Shown here: positions 1-5,219 of the stretch, piece by piece | Position numbering within the stretch: position 1 is the stretch's first letter | Layout of the letters: each line of letters begins with the position of its first letter | DNA from: Desulfobacterales bacterium S5133MH16 | GTDB lineage: Bacteria; Desulfobacterota; Desulfobacteria; Desulfobacterales; UBA11574 | Length of the DNA stretch: 6,353 nucleotides | Reading direction: 5' to 3' | Assembly: GCA_001751005.1 (NCBI GenBank) | Contig: MAXL01000076.1 | Coordinates: 1 to 6,353 of the forward strand | The notes under the pieces: generated by a model | The model's database searches: none | What the model saw: only the letters and a program-made list of their open reading frames with translations | Told to the model about the DNA's origin: nothing | Position numbers and translations under genes: made by a program

Positions 1-1412
1 CAGTGTTCTTCACAGACGATGCAGGGCCCGTTTCCCGACCACGGGAGGCACCGTCCCCGGTCTATATGGACCGACCCTATCCTGATGGGACTTTCGATTT
101 TCTCTTTGCCTGATAATTTACGGATAGCCCCCGTAGGACAAACCCAGCTGCAAAGTGTGCAGGTATATTCACAATAGCCCTGGATCATAATGAGATTCGG
201 TGTCCAGAACCCGGCCATTCCCGCTTCTGTGAGTGCAGGGTTGATTGCGTTTGTCGGACAAACCTTCATGCAGAGTCCGCACCGCTGGCAGAGCTTTAAA
301 AAATCCTTTTCGGGCAATGAACCCGGAGGTCTGATCAGACGGGCATCAGATACAGTGTGCAACCTGCCGTCCAACCGTCCTAAAAGGGGAAAGGACAGGC
401 CGGCCAACAAACCACCCAGCACCGCCCGGCGACCCATATCGGGTTTTTTACTAACCTCCTGCGGCCATCCCAATTTAAAAACAATGGCATCTTCAGGGCA
501 GGCGTTAAAACAGTTAAAGCAGAACATACATTCCGAGGCGTCCCATTCCTGGCCCGGAACCGGAGAAGCTGCCCCCTGGCAGGATTGAAGACACAAGTTA
601 CAATTCGTGCATTTTTCAGGATCTTTTTCCAGTCTCAGGATACTGAACCGTCCCAAAAGACCCAAAAGAGCGCCCAGAGGACATAAGGTCCGGCACCAGA
701 AACGCGGACGGATACGGTTGAGAAACAAAATAAATAGAAAAAGAATGCCGATGAACCAGGCAGATTTGAAGGCTTTATATCCATATCCGAAAACCGGTGA
801 TACCAGGACCTCCCCGCCGTAGCTTATATAATGTAAGATTTTTATATCGCTTTGCGCAGCCAGATCCAATAATTCTTTAATCCCGGTTCCGATCCCGGGG
901 AAAACAGCAAGGGCCAGAGAACGGAAGAAAAAAGCCGTGGGGTCTAATAGTCCGGTGAGATTGAGACCCAGCAACGCAGCTATAAGAAATAGGATAAGCA
1001 AAAAATATTTGAATCTCTGACTGGCGTGTTTTTGGTTGGCAGAGACCATACGTTGTTCTTTCAGGGCCGGTCTGATGTAACTCACCATGTGGTGAAGGGT
1101 GCCCAATGGACAGATAAAGCCGCAGAAAATCCTGCCAAAGAAAAACGTCAGGACAACAATCCCTAAAGCCCATCCAAAGCCTTTGATCCACTGGTGCCCT
1201 GATATGAGAGATGTAATCCATATGAGGGGATCAAGCTGAAAGAAATATTTTACAGGATAATCCAGCTCGATGTCCTGTTCAGCGTTCAGTGCTATGGAAT
1301 AATCCAGATAAATGTCTTGGGGTAGGCGGCTTTCAACCACGAGAAAAATGAAAAGAATTAAAAAAAAGGCCTGGCTCACACGTCGTATCCAAACCAGATG
1401 GTTTGCTTTCAA
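1..1412 (-). CDS. Membrane polyferredoxin, NapH-NapG-like fusion (partial, C-terminus outside window)
   Basis: The frame is open for 470 codons from a TTG at 1412 to the window edge, with no stop. The N-terminal half looks like NapH/NosR-type Fer4_5 proteins. It has hydrophobic segments near residues 12-26, 80-96, 135-157 and 217-233, and two CxxxCP motifs (C97/C101 and C240/C244). Two 4Fe-4S motifs follow (C268/271/274/278 and C295/298/301/305). Next comes a twin-arginine plus hydrophobic stretch (R328-R329, to about 344), then further cysteine motifs (C375/378/381/385, C414/418/421/425 and C455/464/467) like those of NapG/MauM ferredoxins. The last two bases in view are TG, consistent with a final cysteine. 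The start is supported by AGGTGA six bases upstream and by a TTGA overlap with the preceding stop, which implies translational coupling. The probable role is electron transfer across or along the inner membrane to a periplasmic partner. The donor and acceptor are unknown, and a close family name beyond '4Fe-4S binding protein' is not secure. Confidence 0.9.
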   Translation of the reverse strand, partial: MKANHLVWIRRVSQAFFLILFIFLVVESRLPQDIYLDYSIALNAEQDIELDYPVKYFFQLDPLIWITSLISGHQWIKGFGWALGIVVLTFFFGRIFCGFICPLGTLHHMVSYIRPALKEQRMVSANQKHASQRFKYFLLILFLIAALLGLNLTGLLDPTAFFFRSLALAVFPGIGTGIKELLDLAAQSDIKILHYISYGGEVLVSPVFGYGYKAFKSAWFIGILFLFILFLNRIRPRFWCRTLCPLGALLGLLGRFSILRLEKDPEKCTNCNLCLQSCQGAASPVPGQEWDASECMFCFNCFNACPEDAIVFKLGWPQEVSKKPDMGRRAVLGGLLAGLSFPLLGRLDGRLHTVSDARLIRPPGSLPEKDFLKLCQRCGLCMKVCPTNAINPALTEAGMAGFWTPNLIMIQGYCEYTCTLCSWVCPTGAIRKLSGKEKIESPIRIGSVHIDRGRCLPWSGNGPCIVCEEH

Positions 1413-2353
1413 ATGATCACCTTGTGCTGGTGGAGTTTCTGAAATTCAGTTGTGCCAAGTCCCCATTTTTCCCCGAGGCGAATGAAACCGATGTCCTGGG
1501 GACGAAAATTAAAAAGACCGGAGGCTTTAGCATCTGCGGCAACAGGATCGTCACTCAATATAAGGCGATTTGAGACCGCCACATCCGAACGGCTTCCTCC
1601 CGAGGGACCGTTAGAGACCATGATCCGGGTGGCATCTATAAGAGTGATCGTGGGGTTGAAAAATTGGGCCAGATCCACAATGGTCAGATGGATATCCTGA
1701 TGCAGGGCACTTCTTCTGCCGCCCACAGCTCCAATCCAGTTTTTCATGCCAAGGGTCAGACCGCTAAGGCTATGGACCTTGGCAACCGGTAGATTGATGA
1801 CTTTGTCGGCTTCAACCAGCGGCAAGAAAACCGGCCAGACATCCAGACGATGTCCCCGTAATTTCATGTTCCGCATCAATGACGACCTTGGATAGACCAG
1901 ATCCGCTCCGGTTTTTTTTGCCACCATCCCGGCGCCTGTGATGGCAAAACAGCGTCTGGCGTCATGGATGGTATGATCGGCGATTCTGATTTTTTTGGCT
2001 CCGGCCTCCTGGCAAAGTTCAACAACCGCTTCCAGAACTTCCGGATTGGTGGTTGCCGCCAGGTCAGGGGACCTTGCCCAGGAGATATTCGGTTTGATCA
2101 CCACCACATCCTGCTTTGAAACAAATTTCTGTATTCCCCCGGCCGCCTCAAAAACTTTTCCGGCCAACGCCTTAACAGAATATTCATGATTCTGGCCGAT
2201 CCCCTCAACAATAAATTTTTTATTCGTTGATCCGGCCCAGGCCGAAATCGTTTTTTGAAAGGGCCATGTCATTGCGCCGGTCAGTGCAAGGCCTCCGGAT
2301 ATTCTAAGAAGTTTTTTTATCGATTCTCTGCGGGTAATGGGATGATAATTCAT
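1409..2353 (-). CDS. DUF362 protein with probable Tat signal
   Basis: This 314-residue protein belongs to the DUF362 (COG2006) family, whose biochemical role is not established. Family-like stretches are KPNISW (87-92), NPEVL (103-107), the LPVAKVHSL...MKNWIG region (188-208), LHQDIH (217-222), NGPSGG (248-253) and DDPVAADA (268-275). The N-terminus has a Tat-like motif, TRRESIKK (7-14), then a hydrophobic stretch (18-32) and an AWA-G signal peptidase site (38-41), so the mature protein probably acts outside the cytoplasmic membrane. The Tat motif has Ser where Phe is usual. Only two cysteines (114 and 135) occur, so the protein lacks the 2x4Fe-4S domain many DUF362 proteins carry; the polyferredoxin encoded next may supply that role. 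ATG at 2353 has a GAGG site eight bases upstream that lies just after the methyltransferase stop, 13 nt away. Confidence 0.9.
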   Translation of the reverse strand: MNYHPITRRESIKKLLRISGGLALTGAMTWPFQKTISAWAGSTNKKFIVEGIGQNHEYSVKALAGKVFEAAGGIQKFVSKQDVVVIKPNISWARSPDLAATTNPEVLEAVVELCQEAGAKKIRIADHTIHDARRCFAITGAGMVAKKTGADLVYPRSSLMRNMKLRGHRLDVWPVFLPLVEADKVINLPVAKVHSLSGLTLGMKNWIGAVGGRRSALHQDIHLTIVDLAQFFNPTITLIDATRIMVSNGPSGGSRSDVAVSNRLILSDDPVAADAKASGLFNFRPQDIGFIRLGEKWGLGTTEFQKLHQHKVII

Positions 2354-2366
2354 GATCTATTCCTCA

Positions 2367-3362
2367 TCAAACAATACCGGATATTATTCCCGAATCATTG
2401 GGGGACTCGAAAAAAATGCGCCGGATTTCCTTGACCCCGGCATCAGAAAGCATGTCCTCGATCTGTTTTTCAGAATAGGATCGTCCTGACGGCGTTCCCA
2501 AGAACATATTCAGGGAAAACAGAGCCGGGAAAAGAGGGCCGTCCATGCTGTCGTTTAAAATAAAATCGTGGATCAGGATCATTCCCCCAGGTTCCAGAGC
2601 AGAAACCGCCTTGCCGATAATTTTGCGACATTCCTCGGGTCCTTCTCCGTGGAGAATATGCGACAGCCAGGTAACGTCATAGATTCCTTCAATCTCTTCT
2701 TCGAGATAATCCACTTGCTTGAAATCGATCCGGTCTTGCAAATAAAATTTAGCAATGGTTTTTTCAGCAAAGGGGCGAGTGGTGGGCAGGTCATAAACAG
2801 TTGCTTTGAGCCGGGGATTGTTCATACAAAAATGGATGGCATAAGTCCCGGGGCCGCCGCCCAGATCCAGTAAATGCCGCCGACCGGAAAGATCTACTTT
2901 AGGGGCCAGCACCGGAGCGAGATTCATCGCCAAATTGAACATCCCCATAAGAAAATTTTCTCGTTGTTCTTCATCCGTATGAGTTACTCTATGCCTTACC
3001 GAACGGCCGGATCGAACCGCCACATCCAGCCGGCTCCAGGACTCTATCAAATTGTGATGGTGCAAGATGATGTGCCCTATATATCGGGAAGAGTCCTTGG
3101 AAAGAAAAGTCAAACTCAACGGCGTATTAGAATAAATATCTTCTTTTTTCACCAGAAGGTCCATGGCAGAAAGGGCATTGAGAAGCATTTTAACGCCTCT
3201 TTTATCGCCGTCAAGTTTGTCGGCCACATCTTCCCCCTTAAGATGATCCTTGCCTATAATTGTGAAAACATCGAGTTTAACTCCTGCATGAAGCGTACAA
3301 GTTTCCCAATAACCTCCTGATAATTTTAGTATCTTTTCCGGATTCAGTTCTTCTAAGGTCAT
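2367..3362 (-). CDS. Class I SAM-dependent O-methyltransferase (acetylserotonin/hydroxyneurosporene OMT-like)
   Basis: This 331-residue protein has the layout of the Methyltransf_2 family. A winged-helix dimerisation domain (about 10-90) opens with LSGGYWETCTLHAGVKLDVF, followed by a linker and a Rossmann-like catalytic domain. SAM-binding motif I is LLDLGGGPG (164-172), the ribose-binding acidic residue is probably D191 in VYDLP, and LEPGGMILIHDF (256-267) is the post-motif strand. H238 in SHILHGEG aligns with the catalytic histidine of plant and bacterial O-methyltransferases, but the usual following Asp is Gly here. The protein is presumably cytoplasmic and methylates a hydroxyl or similar group on a small molecule; the substrate cannot be read from sequence. 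It is the first gene of the operon with the DUF362 and polyferredoxin genes. The ribosome binding site is weak (AAAAGAT), but the ATG at 3362 gives a normal family N-terminus. Confidence 0.9.
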   Translation of the reverse strand: MTLEELNPEKILKLSGGYWETCTLHAGVKLDVFTIIGKDHLKGEDVADKLDGDKRGVKMLLNALSAMDLLVKKEDIYSNTPLSLTFLSKDSSRYIGHIILHHHNLIESWSRLDVAVRSGRSVRHRVTHTDEEQRENFLMGMFNLAMNLAPVLAPKVDLSGRRHLLDLGGGPGTYAIHFCMNNPRLKATVYDLPTTRPFAEKTIAKFYLQDRIDFKQVDYLEEEIEGIYDVTWLSHILHGEGPEECRKIIGKAVSALEPGGMILIHDFILNDSMDGPLFPALFSLNMFLGTPSGRSYSEKQIEDMLSDAGVKEIRRIFFESPNDSGIISGIV

Positions 3363-3407
3363 AATATTTTATCTTTTCTGTGATATTTGGAGATGTGATA
3401 TAAGTTA

Positions 3408-3436
3408 ATCCTATCAAAGTTATAATAATTTTTCAA
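3408..3436 (-). promoter_or_regulatory. Predicted sigma-70-type promoter of the methyltransferase operon
   Basis: On the minus strand, TTGAAA (3436-3431, five of six to consensus) and TAGGAT (3413-3408, four of six) are separated by exactly 17 bases. Transcription would begin near 3401 and give a leader of about 38 nt before the ATG at 3362. The region is AT-rich, so chance matches are possible; no experimental support is visible. Confidence 0.4.
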
Positions 3437-3468
3437 CCGGTATCGCTTAACCCACCGTGGTTCTTCAC

Positions 3469-3494
3469 TTTTGTATCATTTAAACGTTACAAAA
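3469..3494. promoter_or_regulatory. 26-bp imperfect palindrome, possible operator
   Basis: Seven-base arms TTTTGTA (3469-3475) and TACAAAA (3488-3494) flank a core centred on TTTAAA (3479-3484), with 22 of 26 positions symmetric. The centre lies about 80 bp upstream of the predicted methyltransferase operon start, a place typical for an activator site. It is about 110 bp upstream of the -35 of the rightward promoter. The binding factor is unknown, and the AT-rich composition lowers its significance. Confidence 0.35.
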
Positions 3495-3560
3495 CAAGGA
3501 GCCAAACAAGCATTTGGGTGATCCGGTTTTTAAGCGGGTCGATATCTGATACCATTTTTT

Positions 3561-3618
3561 AAATTTTTTAAAAATTTCTAAGAAAAACACTTTACATTTT
3601 TCATTCATGATTTATTGT
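3561..3618 (+). promoter_or_regulatory. Predicted promoter with AT-rich upstream element for the 99-residue gene
   Basis: TTTACA (3591-3596, five of six to consensus) and TATTGT (3613-3618, four of six) are 16 bases apart and precede the ATG at 3659 by about 40 bases. Just upstream is a perfect 17-base AT palindrome, AAATTTTTTAAAAATTT (3561-3577), placed where an UP element would contact the RNA polymerase alpha subunits. The assignment is by pattern only. Confidence 0.35.
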
Positions 3619-3658
3619 CAAAAATCGCCATATTCAAAACCCGTATTCAGGAGATACC

Positions 3659-3958
3659 ATGACGAACCAAATGAAAATTCCGGACGATTTGCAATGGGCT
3701 TTTCAGCGCTTGATTGATCACCTTCCCGACCCACTGAAAGATGATGACCACACAAAACAAGTTATTTTAACTTACTTAAAATTTGAGGATGAAAAATTGG
3801 CTCGACATCGTATTGAGATCATCAAAACACATTTTCGCGAAAAAACCGTTAAAGAAGCATCTGAAATCCAAACGTTATTGGATCTTCACACTGACGGGAG
3901 CGATATGTCCGAATCCGATCTCTCTGAAGGTGATAGCTTAGAATTCCCAACCAATTAG
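3659..3958 (+). CDS. Small acidic protein of unknown function
   Basis: This 99-residue frame is not a family I recognise. It is the only gene here on the plus strand. It is supported by a strong AGGAG site (3649-3653) five bases before the ATG, by a candidate promoter, and by the lack of any competing gene. Residues 5-70 look mostly helical and charged (PDDLQWAFQRLIDHLPDPLK, then DDDHTKQVILTYLKFEDEKL and similar). The tail (79-95) is rich in Asp, Glu and Ser, so the protein is acidic. There is no signal peptide, membrane segment or cysteine, which suggests a soluble cytoplasmic protein, possibly a small regulator or binding partner, but no function can be assigned. It converges on the selenoprotein gene, with 86 nt between the two stop codons and no U-tract terminator of its own. 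Confidence 0.75.
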   Translation: MTNQMKIPDDLQWAFQRLIDHLPDPLKDDDHTKQVILTYLKFEDEKLARHRIEIIKTHFREKTVKEASEIQTLLDLHTDGSDMSESDLSEGDSLEFPTN

Positions 3959-3986
3959 CTCAATTTGAAGACAATCTCTTTCAATC

Positions 3987-4020
3987 AAAAAAAGGGCAAC
4001 ACCGTAACTGTGTTGCCCTT
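3987..4020 (-). terminator. Rho-independent terminator of the HesB/IscA-like selenoprotein gene
   Basis: A perfect 11-bp stem (AAGGGCAACAC at 3992-4002 with GTGTTGCCCTT at 4010-4020) encloses a 7-base loop. Read on the minus strand it runs straight into seven consecutive T residues (3993-3987). It begins 24 bases past the stop of the selenoprotein gene. On the plus strand the hairpin is followed by GGGTAAAA, with no U-tract, so it should act mainly on minus-strand transcripts. Confidence 0.85.
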
Positions 4021-4044
4021 GGGTAAAAAAAATAGTCTGTATGA

Positions 4045-4359
4045 TTAACAGCAGGAATTTGTTTTTGTTCCGCAGCTTGAACATCCTGATTCGAAAGCTA
4101 TGCCGCAGTCTAATTTAAAACCCATTCCGGAAAAATCTATCTTAATCGGTTTTGTTTTTTCCATAAACTCTTTATCGACAATATATTTGAAACCGTCAAT
4201 TTCATAAACGTGATCTGTATCTTTAGACTCATCCAGAGCCATAGCGAGCGATGGACCGCCTCATCCTCCCGCATTTAAAAAGATCCGTATCGGTGAAACT
4301 TCTTTGCCTTTGAAATACTCGGCAATCTGTTCTGTCGCTGATTTGGTAACTTCAATCAT
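4045..4359 (-). CDS. HesB/IscA-like selenoprotein (UGA codon 33 read as selenocysteine)
   Basis: From the ATG at 4359 the frame runs 104 codons to a TAA at 4045, interrupted only by TGA at 4263-4261 (codon 33). Both sides are one family in the same frame: MIEVTKSATEQIAEYF...FLNAGG, then Sec, then GGPSLAMALDE and a GFKYIVDKEF region. The Sec site matches the first of the three conserved cysteine ligands of A-type iron-sulfur carriers (E. coli IscA Cys35). The C-terminus has C85, C93, C96 and a final CC (103-104), close to but not the same as the usual CGCG. HesB-like proteins are a known bacterial selenoprotein family. The likely role is binding or carrying Fe-S clusters in the cytoplasm. AAGGAG (4371-4366) precedes the start by six bases. 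A gene with its own promoter and terminator argues against a pseudogene. Starting at the ATG at 4242 would lose the Sec and 39 residues. Confidence 0.88.
4237..4257 (-). promoter_or_regulatory. Candidate bacterial SECIS hairpin after the UGA
   Basis: Starting six bases past the UGA, the mRNA can pair CCAU (4254-4251) with AUGG (4242-4239) around the loop CGCUCGCU. A further G-C and G-U pair lie below, with a single bulged U at 4255. A guanine is the second loop base. A bulged U and an early loop G are the hallmarks of the E. coli fdhF element bound by SelB. The loop begins about 10 bases after the UGA, closer than usual, and the stem is short, so alternative folds are possible. The folding was done by eye. 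Confidence 0.4.
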
Positions 4360-4401
4360 GATATTCTCCTTATTTTAAGTAATATACGTCCGATTAAATT
4401 C

Positions 4402-4418
4402 GTTCTAAAGTTAAGAAC
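4402..4418. promoter_or_regulatory. 17-bp near-perfect palindrome at the selenoprotein transcription start
   Basis: GTTCTAAAGTTAAGAAC has symmetric 8-base arms with one mismatched pair around a central G. It abuts the -10 element and covers the predicted start near 4411, where a bound repressor would block transcription. It does not match a Fur box or an IscR type 2 site that I know, so the regulator is unassigned. Confidence 0.4.
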
Positions 4419-4447
4419 AAAATAGTTCCGGCATATGGATTTGTCAA
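4419..4447 (-). promoter_or_regulatory. Predicted sigma-70-type promoter of the HesB/IscA-like selenoprotein gene
   Basis: On the minus strand a perfect TTGACA (4447-4442) and TATTTT (4424-4419, four of six) are 17 bases apart. Transcription would start near 4411, leaving a leader of about 50 nt with AAGGAG before the ATG. This is the best promoter match in the window. Confidence 0.6.
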
Positions 4448-4488
4448 TGTAAGACGTTAAAAAAAACATAGCCCAACATTTAAACTAA

Positions 4489-4620
4489 GAAACGTCTCAA
4501 AAAGTTCCGGGGAATTAAATGATTGGAAATTGGAAATTGGACATTTCAAGATCGGCAAAATTTTGTCGATGTTGTTTGAATAAGCGCCTAAAACCTCCAA
4601 GTACAATTTTTCATGAAACG
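4489..4620. repeat. Non-coding stretch with heptamer tandem repeat and palindrome; possible dispersed repeat remnant
   Basis: No gene is visible between the zinc-ribbon stop and the selenoprotein promoter. The stretch contains ATTGGAA repeated 2.9 times (4522-4541) and a 20-bp palindrome without a loop, ATCGGCAAAA/TTTTGTCGAT (4551-4570), which pairs fully on the plus strand if one G-U is allowed. GAAACG occurs at both limits (4489-4494 and 4615-4620), which may be chance. The outer boundaries are a guess. No terminator for the zinc-ribbon gene is apparent here. Confidence 0.35.
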
Positions 4621-4621
4621 G

Positions 4622-5116
4622 TCATAGGTCATAAAGAGTTTCATCTCGTAACGGTTCTTTGTGTCTTGTTTTGATGCTTTTTGCCTTTTTCGCCTGTAGA
4701 GAAAACGGGTCTTCCTCTTCCAGAATATCACCCAATTCAGCCTCTACCTGTTCAGGATCTTCACCTTTTTCCATCCTTCTCAATGCTTCATCCATGCCGT
4801 TACCGAGTTTAAGGCCTGTCATATCAGAAAGTTTGCGCATAAGATTGGCAGCCTGCTTGGGATCATCCTCGTTCATTTTGTCAGCTTCACCCGCCAGCAT
4901 CTGCATGGCCTGTTCCATTTTACTGCTGTCAAATGGCAGATCATCCATATCGCTGTCTTCCTTTGCTCGTCCGGTAACTGCCACCACGGAAATCTGTTTG
5001 GTAAGTGTCATTGTTTTACATTTCGGACACTTAGGCTTTTTGGTCGTATTAATGGTTTTGGAAAAAAAATTAAAAATGGTATTACAGTCCCTGCAATAAA
5101 ATTCGTAGATCGGCAC
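4622..5116 (-). CDS. FmdB-family zinc-ribbon protein
   Basis: This 164-residue protein opens with MPIYEFYCRDC and has paired CxxC knuckles C8/C11 and C30/C33, the zinc ribbon of the FmdB regulatory-protein family (residues 1 to about 45). The family name comes from a gene linked to formamidase, and most members have no proven function. The remaining residues form an acidic, probably helical region (66-140) with a run of Met, Glu and Asp, including GMDEALRRMEKGEDPEQVE, much longer than the 70-110 residues of typical FmdB proteins. It ends with a basic stretch and DETLYDL. There is no signal peptide, so the protein is probably cytoplasmic. The start is GTG at 5116, with GAGGTG (5127-5122) five bases upstream. 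It lies 103 nt downstream of glnS on the same strand and could be cotranscribed, since no terminator is visible between them. Confidence 0.85.
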   Translation of the reverse strand: MPIYEFYCRDCNTIFNFFSKTINTTKKPKCPKCKTMTLTKQISVVAVTGRAKEDSDMDDLPFDSSKMEQAMQMLAGEADKMNEDDPKQAANLMRKLSDMTGLKLGNGMDEALRRMEKGEDPEQVEAELGDILEEEDPFSLQAKKAKSIKTRHKEPLRDETLYDL

Positions 5117-5130
5117 GGTTTCACCTCTTT

Positions 5131-5153
5131 TGATATCATGTTTTTTGATATCA
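5131..5153. repeat. Two identical 8-bp palindromes upstream of the zinc-ribbon gene
   Basis: TGATATCA occurs at 5131-5138 and 5146-5153, 15 bp centre to centre, each preceded on the plus strand by a T-run. The first copy sits four bases before the ribosome binding site of the FmdB-like gene. An AT-rich TATAAA (plus-strand TTTATA, 5172-5177) lies upstream, but I found no matching -35. The pair could be a tandem operator or a chance event in AT-rich DNA. Confidence 0.3.
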
Positions 5154-5219
5154 CTTTAGTTTTTTGAAAATTTTATAGACCGCTCGTTTGGATCCGGCTT
5201 GTTTCAAAGAACTGAACGG

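Noticed and set aside
877..1221. Minus-strand frame of 114 codons inside the polyferredoxin gene, and plus-strand frames at 190-588 and 607-822
   Set aside because: All overlap the continuous 470-codon minus-strand frame that carries regular 4Fe-4S cysteine motifs; their own translations show no family features.
3363..3658. Sigma-54 promoter or riboswitch in the divergent region
   Set aside because: No GG-N10-GC element in suitable position and no recognisable riboswitch core was seen on either strand.
3992..4020. The 11-bp hairpin as a bidirectional terminator also serving the 99-residue gene
   Set aside because: On the plus strand it is followed by GGGTAAAA with no U-tract, so only the minus-strand role is supported.
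4045..4242. Independent 65-residue protein starting at the ATG at 4242
   Set aside because: It begins in the middle of the HesB/IscA domain, has no ribosome binding site of its own, and is in frame with the upstream half across the UGA, so it is the tail of the selenoprotein.
4261..4263. Nonsense mutation making the HesB/IscA-like gene a pseudogene
   Set aside because: The TGA sits exactly at a conserved catalytic/ligand cysteine site, the rest of the frame is intact, and the promoter, ribosome binding site and terminator are all in place. HesB-like selenoproteins are already known.
4522..4541. CRISPR array
   Set aside because: The tandem unit is only 7 bp with no spacers; it is a simple sequence repeat.
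5160..5207. Promoter for the zinc-ribbon gene using TATAAA and TTGAAA
   Set aside because: The two hexamers are 24 bases apart, too far for a normal sigma-70 promoter, and no better -35 was seen.
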